Of a stretch of 64,000 nucleotides of DNA, positions 25,901 to 40,900 are shown piece after piece; positions within the stretch are counted from its first letter, which is position 1, and the number at the start of each line of letters is the position of its first letter. The position numbers were made by a program, and so were the translations under genes. A model generated the notes under the pieces. That model was not told where the DNA came from. It saw nothing but the letters and a program-made list of their open reading frames with translations, and did no database searches. The stretch covers positions 43,743,366-43,807,365 of the forward strand of contig CAIIXF020000001.1 of NCBI GenBank assembly GCA_903813345.2, read 5' to 3'. The stretch comes from Owenia fusiformis. Taxonomy: Eukaryota > Annelida > Polychaeta > Sabellida > Oweniidae.

Positions 25901-28900
25901 TACCATATTTATTATTTAAGAGAATTTAAACATTTTCCCCCATTTCTACAATTTGAACATAAACAACTTCACTTCTAATAAATAGATTGTTAGTCTCAAT
26001 CAAAAAGCAATCAAATGGATTGGTACCACAGACAAATCTTACTCAAGATGTTCCCTGCACTTCTCAACAAAAAGTTATAACAAAATGTTGATGTTACAGA
26101 TGGATGTGAAATATCTCCCAATAAAACCATAATCTTTGGGAGAAAATGGTGGTCACGACCAGATTTTTGTATCATGTGTAAATGTACAAGAAAAGAAGGC
26201 TTGAGTTGCAGATACTATAAAGGAGGTAGAAAAAAATGCAGATATGGGTGTCTCCATGGCCCCGTAATATATAATGTAGGATCTGAAATAAGTAGAAATG
26301 AAAAGCGTGTGTGTGAGTGCACAACAGGCAGAGTCATAAAATGCTATGGTAAGCAAAGTACTTGAGGATATTTAAAAACAGTATGTTCTTCATCAGAAAA
26401 TTGAATTGCACAAGGAATTAGATCTAGCAAATAATGATCATATGTGATTTTATTACCATGATAGTATTTAGGACATTTCATGATATCAATGTATATAACA
26501 TGACAGGATTGATTTACATAATTTCATAAAGACAGATCTATGTGTTTTCATTTTAGAAAGAGGCCAATTTGATTGGATCAAATGGGCACCTTGGAGTGAA
26601 TGTGCTAATTGTAAAACACATCCCTCTAACCGCAAGGTGCGTCATCGCATATGTGTTGATACACTTGGAAAGGAGGTAGATGCTGCTCTGTGTGAAGGAG
26701 ATGCAAGAGATATAGAGCAATGTTGTAATAGAGGTAACCTCTAATCTGTAAATGATTGCTCCATTATTGCTCCTATCAATTAGCTGGATATATCTACATT
26801 TTAACTCATGGCAAAAGATTGGTTCAATACATTTATAATCTTTGAAAATCCTGAGATTTAAGATCCCATTCTTTTTTGTCTTTTAGGAGAATTCCCTTGG
26901 GTGATTTCATTAACTGATGAAAAAATAAAACACTTCTGTGGAGGAATTATTCTTTCAAATCTATGGATCCTCACAACTGCACAATGCATATGTGCATGGA
27001 GTCAAAGCAGCTGTTGTTCAGAGCAATATCAATTGAAGTAAGAACCTTTCCATTTTATCCATTTCTATTGAATTTGAAACGAATGAACACTATATAAATC
27101 ATAAATCTGTACAGTCACAATCTAATATTTATCATCTACTCTTCCTATCCCTTCAATAAATATTTGAAATCATTGTAGTATCATGTAACCATACTTTCAA
27201 GATAACTCTAAATAATGGCGAATTCCTGCTCTAGACAGCCATTTTGAATTTTCACGAATCAGAAAATCAAAACCATAATAATACCATGTGATCTACTCTG
27301 AAATTCCTTCAATTTGAGTATAATATAGCCTTACTTTTAAGAGATCAGAAAATAATTATGAAATCCCATATAAGGGGGCCATTTTGAATCTTACTAGGCC
27401 CGAATCAGAAAAACAATACAATATTTGCAATCTACTCTAAATTGCCTTTCATTTGAGTATAATGAAGCTATACTTAAAAAACATCTAAAAATTAACGCAA
27501 ATTACTGTTTTCTCAACCCCCCCCCATTCACTGTCCCTGGGGGTCAGGGTGAAAAACATGGGATATATGTTAAATAGATAGATGTTTTGAATATACTTCC
27601 AAAATTTGCTAAAACTCTCCCCATTTTTAAAGCAGCAGCCATCTTGAACAATTTTTTTTGCATAAAACTATTCACCAATATACATCTTTCCGCTAAATAT
27701 GAAGAAAATCAGTCAACTAGTATTCGAGACAGACGGACGGACAGTTGGACTTCTTATAATACTGACTGTCGGACTGACTTACTAACTGACTGACGGATGG
27801 ATAGACGGACGGATGGAGGGCTTCACTATATCCCTACTGAACTTCGTTCGTTGGGATAATGAGATATACCCTCACCAATTACAAGCCTCCATGATGTTAT
27901 AGTTAGTTTTAGTTAGTTACATACTTTATTGTCAAACTATGATACATAAATTATACATCAACTGACACTTTAAGAAGTGTATGAAGTTGTTTTAGTGACA
28001 AAAAAGAGAATTCAATAATAACTATACATATTGATAGCTTATGTATGCATCTTACTTTATGGCTAGTGGTGGTGGGTTGTGGCTGCCAATGTGTGTTAAC
28101 TCTATTTTGGTTTAGGAAAATGTATGGATGAAAAGGTAGATGAGGTGGACAGTATAGAATTATGTTTCAGCAATTAAGTTTTTCTTTCTAATTATTTTAA
28201 ATTGAAGTAAAGAAGGCAAAAATCTGACGACATGATCAGATATAGAATTCCAGATTCTTGGACCCTGTACTTTGATTAAATATAACCCAATTTTTGTTTT
28301 GTAAGCCCTGTCATGTAAATCATGACTTCTTTTGGTAGGATAATTGTGAAAATATTTATTTTGATAAAAATAATCATTATATAGTTTTGAATAAACAGGT
28401 TCCTGGTAAATACAGCAATAGACAGAATTTGAAACTTTAAATTCATACACCTGGTTTTCAGGTAAAATGTTGTATTGCTTAAAGAAGGTGCTGAATGTGC
28501 CATTCTTGGCTGGTTGTCTAATATTCCAATTAATCTCTTTTGAAATAGAAGTAGGGAATGCAGCTCATTTGTATGAGCATTGCTATTATTAGGAGGCCCC
28601 ATCGGGGGGCCTCCTATTAATTTTGTAGATATTATTCTTTATTATTATTATTCTTTATTATTATTATTTATTCTTCCCCCCTCTTTTTCTCCTACTTCCA
28701 ACTACCTTTCAACCATCTTTTACATGCACCTTCCAGGGACATTGGCTGAACTTAGCGGGAAAGAATTTTTTATCTAGGTCAAGGTCACAGGTCAAAATCT
28801 AGGTCAAATCAAAGCTTTTTTCCAGTTTCTCAAATCCTGACACTACATTTCAATATTTTTGCCTGAATTTTTGCATACAGATAGATATTAGTATTCTATT

Positions 28901-31900
28901 AGTGTTAGCCTTTTGCCGTCTAAACAAATATTTAAAACTCATCTACAAGTTCTCAGGATTCCAAATCTGACCTTACTTTTGACCTTTGACCTTTGGTTGA
29001 CCTTCAGTGACCTCCGAAAGGTCAAAAAAGTTGATTTTTCAAATCGATTTTCTGGATTCAAATTTAGGTATATTTATTCACAAAAGACCTTCTGAGGTCT
29101 AAAAAAGTAAAATTTGCGAGGTCAAAGGTCAAGGTCATCAAACGAAATCACAAACTGTGTTTTCTAAGTTTCTCAAAATTGGAGACTACAAATCAATTTT
29201 TTTTACTGAAAGTCAGAATATATATTCCTTTAAAGGTTCTACACATATTAGCAATTGACAATTTATTAAAATTTTGCTCCAGTTATGAGATATTAGAACT
29301 CAAAAACTGAAAAAAGTCAAATTTCGAAATTTTTCAAGGTCAAATTTCAACTTGCTCTAAATTGACCAAACTTTTTTTTAAAATGCATCTACAAGATCTC
29401 AGGAACTCAAATCTGACCTTCGTTTTGACCTATGACCTTTACTTGACCTTCAGTGACCTTCGAAAGGTCAAAAAGTTGATTTTTCAAATTGATTTTCTGG
29501 ATTCAAATTAAAGTTTTTTTAATCAGAAAAGATATATTGAGGTCTAAAACAGTAAAATTTTCAAGGTCAAAGGTCAAGGTCATCAAACGAAATCACAAAC
29601 TGTGTTTTCTTAGTTTCTCAAAGTTGGAGACTACAAATCAATATTTTTAAATGAAAGTCATAATATATATTCCTCTACTAAAGGTTCTACACATATTAGC
29701 AATTGATTATCTATTAAAATTTGGCTCCAGTTTTGAGATATTATAGCTCAAAAACTGAAAAAAGGTCAAATTTCGGAATTTTTCAAGGTCAAATTTCAAC
29801 TTCCATTAATTCGACCAAACCTTTTTTAGAAATCATCTACAAGTTGTCTGGAGTTCATATATGACCTTGTATTAGAGATTTGACCTTTGGCTGGCCTTTG
29901 AATGTTCAGAAACGAATATAGGGCCTCCGTAAGATTGCTTGCAATCTTAGATCGTTAGATCTCTAGTTATTAATTATATGGCCACCCCAGATTGAATTAC
30001 AGTAATTTATATGTGAGTATATCAGGGAATTATAGATTGCCAAAAGACTTGTTTTATTCAATAGGTGGCGAATCTTATATAAGAGACCAATTGTTCTAGA
30101 TATTTTGCTTCTATATGTTCTTTCCAGGTAATATGTTCATCAACAATCACACCTAAAAAGTTGATAGATCTTACTCCTTCAATTTGTTTCCCGAACATAT
30201 CAATTTCAACATCTCTAAAGATTTGTTGTTTCTGTTTATTGAACAAGATAAATTTTGTTTTAGAATAGTTTATTGACAATTTATTTGCTTTGAACCAATC
30301 ATCCATAAGATCAAGTTCATCATTAACCTTTTCTATTAGAGATTTCAAATCTTTATCTGAGGCCAACAAATTAGTGTGGTCCACAAATATTATGCTTTTA
30401 AGAACATTTGAGACTTTAAACATGTCGTTTACATGTAATATGAATAATATCCGCCCAAGGACTGAGCCCTGGGGCACACCGCGTGATATACTTTGTAAAT
30501 CAGAGTCAATATTGTTATATGATACAATTTACTTTCGATCTTTTAGATATGATTTAAAAAGAGATAGCTCAGATCCTTGAATTCCATAAAAATTTAATTT
30601 ATCTAGAAGGATTTTATGATTAATGGTGTCACAGGCTTTAGACAAGTCTAAATAAAAAGTATAAAAAGTACCAAGCAAATATTCATTGTTCTCCAGCACA
30701 TGTCGTATGTTTTCAACAAACGTTAAGATTGCCATAAAGGTAGAGACATTTTTCTGAAAGCCACACTGTTGTATTATAATATTTCATTTTCTGTGATAAA
30801 ATTACAAAGCCGAAAGTTAATAAGATTTTCTAGAAGTTTAGAAAAAACTGGCAAGACTGAAATTGGTCTATAGTTTGAGAAATTGTCTTTATGAGCTTTT
30901 TTGAAAATTGGTGTTATTTGAGCTTTTTTGAGTTTATCTGGGAAAACTCCCCATTGAACGGATTTACAGTATTAAATATCAAAAGTAAAGGATGTAGTTC
31001 ATTTTTTGCATGTTTTACAATAATTGGTTTAACATTATCAAGAAATGCTGCCTTATCATTCAAAGTTTGTATCAATAATGACAATTCTGTTTCATCAACT
31101 GGTGTTAAGTGAAATCTATTTTCAAAATTTCTAATATTACAAATATATACATTTGGTGTTCTGTTTGACTCTTAAATTCAAGAGCTTAATTTCAATCCAA
31201 TTGAAGAATGAGTTGAATTTATTTATCAACTTTTTATCATTTACTGCATACCATCAACCAGAAATTCGTTTTGAACCACTGTATGAAGTTTTTTTCTACT
31301 TAATATGTCAGAGATAATATTCCAGGTTTGTTTAATATTTCCAGACGCAGTTTCAAATTCATTCCGATGGTAGTTTTTCTACAGCTCTCAAAATAGCTCT
31401 GAACCTTGCTTTATATATTTTATAGCTTCTTTCATTTTTTTCACTAGGAGTCTTCATAAATTTACGATATTGATTATTTTTTTGCTTGGCTGTGATAATT
31501 CCATTTGTAATCTATGGCTTAGAAGTATCAACAAAAAGTTTCACTTTTTTTAATGTTGGGAAGTTTAAAATGGTTTAAAATCATTAATTTACTGAAAATA
31601 TACTTTTAACGTTTTCAGCCCAGAAAATTGTCCCCCAATGAAAAACTGGCGAGTGGCTGCTGGTCAACTGAAGTTAAATTCAAGGAAGAGCCAAATCAGG
31701 AATATAATTGAAGTTTTTATCCATGAAGATAATAAAGAAGCTACCAAGATACAATGGAATGAATCTCAACCTGATATTGCATTGGTAAAACTAGACCGTC
31801 CCCTCCAACTTAATCCTGATATACAGCCAGTTACGGGTATTTTACCAACCAGTCTATGCACAGGAAAAAGTAATGCAGAGTGTCAAACATATATCAAAAA

Positions 31901-34900
31901 TTACACCCTACCTAAGTTCTGTGAGTTGGCAGGATGGGGTGCTTTCAGAAAAGATGGTACAAGGCATATTTATTTATTATTCATTTGAATACATTTCACA
32001 ATCTAAACCAATGTACAGGGTGGTAAAAAAATGGCAACCCTACATTTTCCTCGATATTTTTCATATATGTAAATCATTCAATATCAGCCTACAAAATTTC
32101 AGGACCATCAGGCTGATAGTCACAGTGTTACAGTTACAGCACTTTAAACAACATGCTCCAAGTATGGCCATCATTGCGCTGTAGACAAACCTGCGAAAAT
32201 TCTCAAAACCCTGACTGCATTCCTCAGCAGGTATGGCCTAAATAACACGGATGATCTCCCTTTTGAGGTCTGCTATCAGAGGTTTACTCGACCTGGTCGC
32301 ATTTGCGACCAGATTTCAGTACTTGCAACCAACTTGTAAAATCTAGTGGTCCTCAATGCGAGTACACTATATTAGGAAGCATTATTCACAAGATTTGATA
32401 AACATTTTTACCTTATCTGATGGTGACTAAGTCCAAAGTTGTCAGCATTTTCTGACTGAAATTTTATTTTTCATTCTTTTAATTATCGCCCAACAAGAAT
32501 TGTAAGGTCCAATTTGATTAGCTGACTATATTGCATCATCTGCTGTGAACCAATCAAATCCGAGTTTACAATTTCCAGAAACCGGAAGTAGCTTACCGAA
32601 AGTGATATTTTCAAAATTTATTTCAAAATCCATTGACATCCACCTAATTCTTCTTGATATCTCATTTTTTACTTCCCCATATTTGAAGGAAAATTAAGCT
32701 CTTGATCCCACTGGATTTTTACGCAAATATGTCCACAGGAATTCCAAGTGATGAGTCTTAGTCGCGTCAGCATTAGTTTGAAAAAGAAGAAAGAAACCAG
32801 TCTTGTCAGATTATTGGAAGCGAGGTACATGTAATCCCTAGTTTATTCACTCAAGAAGGAAATTCAATGAAATGTACATCATGCAAACCGGCATGTATAA
32901 AGAGGCTGCTTCAATTTGTGGCACTAATAATTTCTTGATTTTTTATTTTTTTCGTGGGACCAGTAACAAATTGAAATGAAGTGGTCCTACTTGGCGACTA
33001 ACATTTCTCCAGGACCACTTCACATGAATTTTTACTTTTACTGGTCCTAAGGACCACTACTCAATTTTAAGGACCAAAACCTCTGTCTGCTATAGTCCTG
33101 AGGTCATTTTTGTACACCTTATCTTTGGAATATATCCCCAGAGGTAGAAGGTCATTTTAGACGACACATGCAGATTTGCTTACAGTGCAATAGTGGCCGG
33201 TGGAGCATGTTGTTTAAGATGCTGTAACATTGTAACTGTCAGTCTGCTGGTTATGAAATGTAGTAGGATGGTAGAAAATTGAATGCTGTACAAAAGTGAC
33301 AAATATCAGGGAGTAATATCTCACAATAACAAAGATATGAGGAAAACAGGGGCAGGGTTGCCACTTTTTTGACCACCCTGTACAAAAGAAAAATGTTATA
33401 CACATATTCAATATCAATCTGCATTCTGAGAAGAAATCTGTTCATTTTGAACTTTTCAGGAATTTTGAAAGGGAAGTTAAAATGGTCAAAGGTCCTTGTA
33501 ACTGCAAGTGATGAAAACTCCATAACAACCAATATGCCATCATCTAGAATATGGAACCCATGTGAGGTAAAAACAATGTTGGAATAATAACCCAGATGGG
33601 AGTAGGTAGTTGCCAGTTTCACCACAAGGTGGCTAATATGAGGCAGATATAGTAGAAATTTTCTTAAACTTGAATATTCATCAGTCTAGTCTAGTTCGAA
33701 TATCTCAATCAATTTATCTGTTTTCAAAATCAAATGCAACATTTGAGACAAAAACATCTGACTTGAATGACTTGAAGACTTCTACAAATGCCAGTTTGAA
33801 ATACATGTATATTGTAACATTATCAATTTACAGGGGGATCAAGGGGCACCACTGATGTGCAAGCCTGAGGGCAGCAATTCTTCTGCTGTTGTTGTGGGAA
33901 TTCTGAGCTTTGTCGAATATGATTGTAGCAAATTTACAAATAGAGACACTTTCCACACACCTGTATATAAACATCTGAATTGGATCTTTAAACACATTAA
34001 TAGTAAGAGATATGTCCAATTAACAACAGCTGTGGAATAACAAAGTTAGTTTCATTAAGGGGTAAATGATGCTTTCATTAGCGCATAGTGTTGATTTTTT
34101 TACTATTCAAGTGAAACACAAATATAAGCAACTTTCGTTAGATGAGGGGATGGGTCAAATCATTAACTTTATTTTTCCATGACTGTTGATAATTGGATCC
34201 CATCCCAAACAGGATTAATTGTTTATTTTGTTTATAAATACAGCTCAATATCTGTTAGTTTTTCAATATTTCTCCAAGTTATCAGGGCTTCAAAAATGAC
34301 TGTATATCCAAGAGCAATTACATATCCATTTATTCATCCAATTTTCTGAAAATGTTTAAAAATAAATACATGAAAATCAATTTATAAAGATGAGTAACAA
34401 TGCTTTTCAATTCCAACAAATATTTTATGTACATGTACATACAGTACCTACCTTTTTACTCAATCGGGGTGAACGAATCCAAAGAGAACAATACTTCTAC
34501 TTGTGCGCTGTGCAAGATTTCCAATAGCTTTTCGTGTTTACCGAGAACGAAAGATGTTTGTCCACCATTTTGAATGATACTAACTGGTATCAGGGTCATC
34601 AAGCTATGGAACAGGGGTTTATGATGATAGATTGGGTTACTATAGCTTGCAATGTTAAAGGCGATTGAACTATGTTATAAAACAACTTCCAGTACATTAT
34701 GATATTTAAAAGTATAAATTTTTGAAAATACATATAAAGAATCTTCGCCCGCAGGACGTGTAATTTGAATGCTTGAGAAGAACGCAAATGGGTACTGGCC
34801 CGGTGTTGCAATAGTAGCATTTAAAAATCTGTTCCTCTCGAGATTTATGGTCTTCTGAAATTATACTATTAATTGGTGTTGTTGCATCATTGCTCAAATC

Positions 34901-37900
34901 TAGAGGAGTGTTGTTGCATCTTCGGTTTGGTGTTGTTGCATCAATAGTGAGGAACTAAAACCGTGATCTTCTTGCTTCTTGATGATGCTACATGTATACT
35001 AATGACAGTTTCTTTAAATATAGATCGTGCGCTAACTTCACGTGTATGGTTATTGAGAAACTCGTCCTAGAAATGGGTTTAAATTGGGGAAACAACATAT
35101 CGTACGAAAATCTATCACCGGAAGTCTGGCCATCTTGATGCAACAACACGGTGTTGTTGCATCACGATACTCCCCAGTGTATATCCCTAGTCCCTATTTT
35201 ATCCCTACTTTATTCTCCCTTTACTTGAAAGAAGATGAAGAGACAAAAGACTTCTCCTCTGTGATATCCATATCAAAGAACAACAGACATATCTGTGGAG
35301 GAGTTATCATCTCAGATGTTTGGATCCTCACAGCTGCAATCTGTATATGTGATGGAAATGACAACTGCTGTACAAAGCAAAAACAATTTACGTTAGTCTC
35401 CAGTTTGTGTATTTTCATTAATGTTTGTTCAATAGGATAAAAAGGAAAAGGCATTTTCTCTATATCTCTACTCAAACTTTGTTTTGTTGGATGATAAAAG
35501 TTAGATTTCAAAACTAATGAAAATGTAAAGTCATGTTGAACAATTTTAGGATATCAAACTGTCCTCTTCTGGATGAATGGAGTGTTACTACTGGCCAAAT
35601 CAAATTTTCTGCTACAAAGAGACAGGTCAGAAAAATTAGAGAAGTCACTGTCCATGAAGATTATAATGCTTCTGCATTTAATGAGAATCATTTTGAAACA
35701 TCTGGTCCAAACATTGCACTACTGAGACTAGATAGTCCCCTTCAACTGAACCGACATACAAAGCCAGCTTCTTTACCAACTGGACTCTGTAAAGGAAAGA
35801 CTGATGCTGGATGTCAAGCTGTTATTAAACATATAATACCCGAGTGGTCTTGTAAGACTGCAGGATGGGGCCTTGAAGATGGTATGTATTGTAAATGTTA
35901 TTATTTTATAATCTAAGTGTGACTTATTTTGGTATGTCATTAAATAAAAGATAAACGAATCTTCAACCTCTTGATTGACCATTTTCACTGCCCCCTTCCA
36001 AGTTTATGAACATGTTTTTTGATGTCTTATATACAGAGGAAGCCTAGAGTGAGCAGTCTTTTATACACAGACAAAGCTGTCTAATATATAGAGGCTTACA
36101 TATACAGGGATCTGTCTTATTTATACAGGGAACTGAACTTATATGTATGAGAAGCTATATATACAAGAGCTGTCTTATATATACAAGAAGCTATATATAC
36201 AAGAGCTGTCTTATATATACAAGAAGCTGTCTTATATATATATAAGAAGCTGTCTTATATAAACAAGAGCTGTCTTATATATACAAGAAGAAGCTGTCTT
36301 ATATATACAGGAATCTGTCTCAAATATACAGGGACATGTCTACAGAGAGTGTATCAGCTTAGTATAATTATTTTTAGGAATGCCAATAACGTCAGGGAAA
36401 TTAAAATGGACAAATGTCTACGCAAAGGAAAGTGATGACAAAACTATTACATCTGAATCATTTGGGAAAAGCACTACATGTAGAGTAAGGACTTTAAACT
36501 TAGGAAAGTAAAATGTAACTAACAATTTAACTTCATGTCTCAGAAGATCCTCTTTTGGAGCATATTGCTGGGTATAGGATTTCTCAAATTTATAACGTCA
36601 ATTTATGGTAAAAAGTCACAGTCGCGATTTAGGGAGTTGTTCTGTTCAATCCTTAACTTTTTTTTTTAAACTTTTTACCATTTTACCATATTTACGAAAT
36701 TCTTTGAAATTTTCTCTATTTGGCCAAGGTATACATACCTCCGAATGTTTGGTCTGATAATAACAAAAAATAAAAAAGATATAATGGGTAAAAGACATTG
36801 CACCAATTTTTTTACAGAGGGTACTGTAAAAGATAAGCTTATAATAATATAACATGGGAACATAACTTGGTCAACAACCTGGGGGGGGGGGGGGCGGTGA
36901 AACCTGGTAAAAAGCTTTTCTTAAGGAACTGATTCATTCCAGGGTGATGCTGGCGCACCATTGATGTGCCAACCTATCAAAAATGAGCCCTATGTTGTTC
37001 TCGGCATTTCAAGTTATGTTTTCCCAAATGATGCTTGTGGTAAAACTCCGGCGAAGACTACTCATACATCTTTACCAAGACATCTGAATTGGATTCTTAA
37101 GCATGTAACTGGTACAGTACATAAAATGATTGCAGTATCAATACAGTGATATTTTATGAAAAACATTTTTTCTGTCGATTTAAGAGCTCATAATGAAATA
37201 TATCCTGAAATGATGTTTAGTTTAGTTAAGTTCAAGCCTTCGATTTGAAAGTAAGAACAATCATTTGTGTCTGACAAAGCTCAATCACACAAAGGTTTTT
37301 AAGTCATGATTTTGCAATATGAAAAACAAGAATCTATTGTATATGTATAGATCCAATCTTTCAAAATCACACCATCTATCTATCCACATTAATGCAAATA
37401 CATGTGTTCCTATTATTCAGCATATGTTTGTATATAACATAGTCAAATCTATGTTCCAGAATTGAATACCTGGGGTAAATGGAGTAAAAGTGTTGACTGT
37501 GATTGTGATAGAAAGGAGAGACGGAGGAGTGCTTTCCTAAGATCCAGATCTTGTGTTTTCCCAGAGAATGGAATTACTACAAGGGCTGCAGATGAACTCT
37601 ATCAACGATTTCAACATGACTGCTATGATGTTCAAAAAGAATCATGCGTCTGCTGGGGTATGATTTATAGTTCATCGATAGTTCTTATATATATACAAGT
37701 ATCTACAACTGTTTTCAATATCAAGAGTGCATATATTGAAATATCTTTTTGAACTAAATGTATTATATAATGTAGTTAATGATATTTCAATACATATGAA
37801 GTTTCCCATGGACTTTGAATGGGGTACTGATTTCTAAATGGTATGTGGGTGATGTTAGTACATTTTTAGTTAGGGATATTGTGGTTTGATTTTCTTTATG

Positions 37901-40900
37901 ATATGACTAGTTGTAGGAGTTGAGCTCTTAAGAATGTTTTTTCTTGTATTTCATATTTGCTCTTTGGTCTTTCCCCTTTGGCTTGTATACTTCTATATTA
38001 ATAACCTGACAAATCAGAATCACTTATTTTCTAGATTTAGTTCAGAAATTTGAGATAATAAAACAAGTAAAACAGTGGTATATTCTTCAAATTCATGAAT
38101 ATAGGAAGTACATGTAATTTAACCATTTTATACAAGCTTGCGGTGTATTTGTTTTTTTGTGTTATGGAAAATAGCCAATAATTATACAACCAACCAATAC
38201 AACATTCCCTTGTATATTATCCAGATAACATGCCATCTAAATCATGTATGGACAACATTGGGATATGTGGTGAACATGGACAATGTAAGAATGGTGTCTG
38301 GTTCTTCCAATGTGTCTGTGATCCATATTATTCAGGAGAACTTTGTGATGTGAAAAATGGTATATATAGCTAATAAGTATAAAAAACAACAACAAATAAA
38401 GTGGAATACTTCTGTAAGTGGAACACTTCCATGAGTAGAATACATTTCCTAGTCCCCATTACCAATTTATTTACATTTTTACTTAACTTCTGTTAGTAGA
38501 ACAACTCCAAATTGGACCACTTCTTTTAGACACCAGAGGTGTTTCACTTGTACATATTTTACTATAGTGAGTGTAAGATTGTATTTATTGAACAATATAA
38601 TTATTTGAGAACATATACGTATATCTGGGTCCTGATTGTAATCTATACATGAGGTGGAAGAAGGTCATGAAAAAGACAAAATCTTTGAATCATTGGTTTT
38701 TGCTGAATGGTAAATCTGACATATCTATTAATTTAGTCAATGCATGTAACTCAAGTTAATTTCCACACTAATGAGGGGAGTGTATGCAATGATAGTTTCC
38801 GGGATAGTTTCCAACAGAAGCGATATGTATTCTTATATTTACAGACCAAATCTGCCCAATGGATTGTGGTGGGTATTTGCTGGGTAATAGAACAACAGCA
38901 TGCCTGATACATGAAGGGCATCAAGCATGTGAGTGTCCCAGTCAAGAAGTGGCAGATATAGGATGCATCCCAGTTGAAGGATCACATCCTGTGTATTCTG
39001 GTGCATCTAAAAAGTAAACTTCCTGGGAAATGGTTCAACAAGATAGAACAGAGACATTCAACTTAAATATTTACACAGAGCCTAAAACTTTTCATTTCTT
39101 GCTATTGTAATTGTTTTTTATCTCTGTGTTAATTATAAGTTACTTTAATACAGACACGGGAACAAGAGTTCATCCCCTTCCCACTCACTATGTATAACTT
39201 AGAAAAAAGACAGGCTCCTATCTCGGGAAATCTAAGCCTCTACTTTAATTGCTCATATCTCTGTCACTGAGTTGTGTAATGCATTATGTTTTGTCCCAAT
39301 GCAAGGTTAAGACATTAATCCTATTTATGGTAACTCACCAATTCTTAAATCAGCATAATTGTGCAAATAACATTGGAAATGTGACGAAAAAACAATCAAT
39401 TTTGCAATCACGACGTCCTTTTACAGTGACCTCTATAATATCCACGACGAGTGTCTCATTATTTTAAGAATTGTATTTGGGTTGCTCGGTAAAAGCCAGC
39501 TGGACACACACCCTAGAGATTGACAGCTATTTCGTAGATAAGATATTTATATACATAATCTGAGAATTTTAGAGTAGATCATTGGACATATGGTGAGATT
39601 GAGCTGTTAGAGAAGAGATTTGGATGTTTACGAGGTCAGCCTGTATTTTTTTACATTAGCGATACAGTGACTGGGGGGGGGGGATTTAAATCTTCCTGGG
39701 CCTGTGTACTTTAATTTACTCAATTATTTAATTGTATGTGCTGTGTAGATGACTGTCTAATATTCAATATGAATATTCTGTATGGCTATAAACAAAAACT
39801 TAACACCATCTATTTTTATGTTCTAGAAACATTATGCAATTTTGTCAATTAAAAATGACTACAAATATCTAAATAAAATAAAACTTTGAAAACAATTTTG
39901 TCTGATTTCATTTCAATGTTAATTTATGTGTATACCTTTTTTCAGTAACCAAAAGAAAAGTCAGACATGATACAGGGTGGTTAAAAAATGGCAACCCCGT
40001 CGCTATGTATCTTTGTCATTACACAAAATAACTCCCTGATATTTGGGACATTTGTACATCATTTAATTCCCTACCAGCCTCCCAAATTTTATGACCATCA
40101 GACTGATAGTCTCAATGTTACAGCACTTAAAACAGCAAGCACCGGTGGCTAATATTGGACTGTAGGCAAACCTGCACACGTTGTCCAAAATGTCTGTACC
40201 TGTCTTGATCTGTTGGGATATAGGTAGAGTGTACAAGAATGACATCAGGACAATGTAGACCTCTAAAGGGAGATCATTGGTGTCATTCAGGGTCATTGAC
40301 AACTTAAGTAGGTTTGTCAGCAATGTGATGGCCACACCAAGAGCATGTTGTTCAAAGTGCTGTAACAATGTGACTATCAGTCTGACGAAATATGGTAGGC
40401 TGACAGGACTATTGAATGTGTAAAACATAAGGGAGTAATTCCCTAAAATAACAATGAAGGAATGAAGTATGCTAATTAAGGTGAAAAATGAGCTTAGATG
40501 TAAAAATTCATTTTCCTAGGTTAAAGGCTCTGCCAAATTACTAAATCAAACAAAGAAGATCATGGCATCTCAAAACTGATAAGACATGAAAAGATATACA
40601 GTATATGTAATTATTCAATACCTAAAGAGTAGAAAATTCAAAATATAGCTCCACCAGCACAATGGTTAATTAAATGCAATCTACCCTCAAATAAGATAAA
40701 AAATATTCATGAAAACATTAACTAACCAAAAAATGCAATTAGAATTAATGACATCCTTATTCTATGAAACGAAGTATTGTATTTTTTTCATTCATAGTTA
40801 GCATATTAACTTATTTTGAGAAACCATGAATAAATCAACCACAAATTCAAATAACAATGAGTTCCATCTGGGCATAAAACAATCATGATACATTACATTA

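Noticed and set aside
30290-30580. Plus-strand 96-codon frame
   Set aside because: It is the antisense shadow of the LINE reverse transcriptase on the minus strand.
34038-34040. Stop codon taken as the end of a complete short pseudoprotease gene
   Set aside because: Every splice-phase and exon-length comparison (169 bases as in two other copies) favours splicing at 34002 instead. It is kept as the alternative in the entry for homologue A.
36030-36350. Regularly spaced repeats resembling a CRISPR array
   Set aside because: Units vary in length and sequence with no unique spacers, and the DNA is an animal intron. It is a minisatellite.
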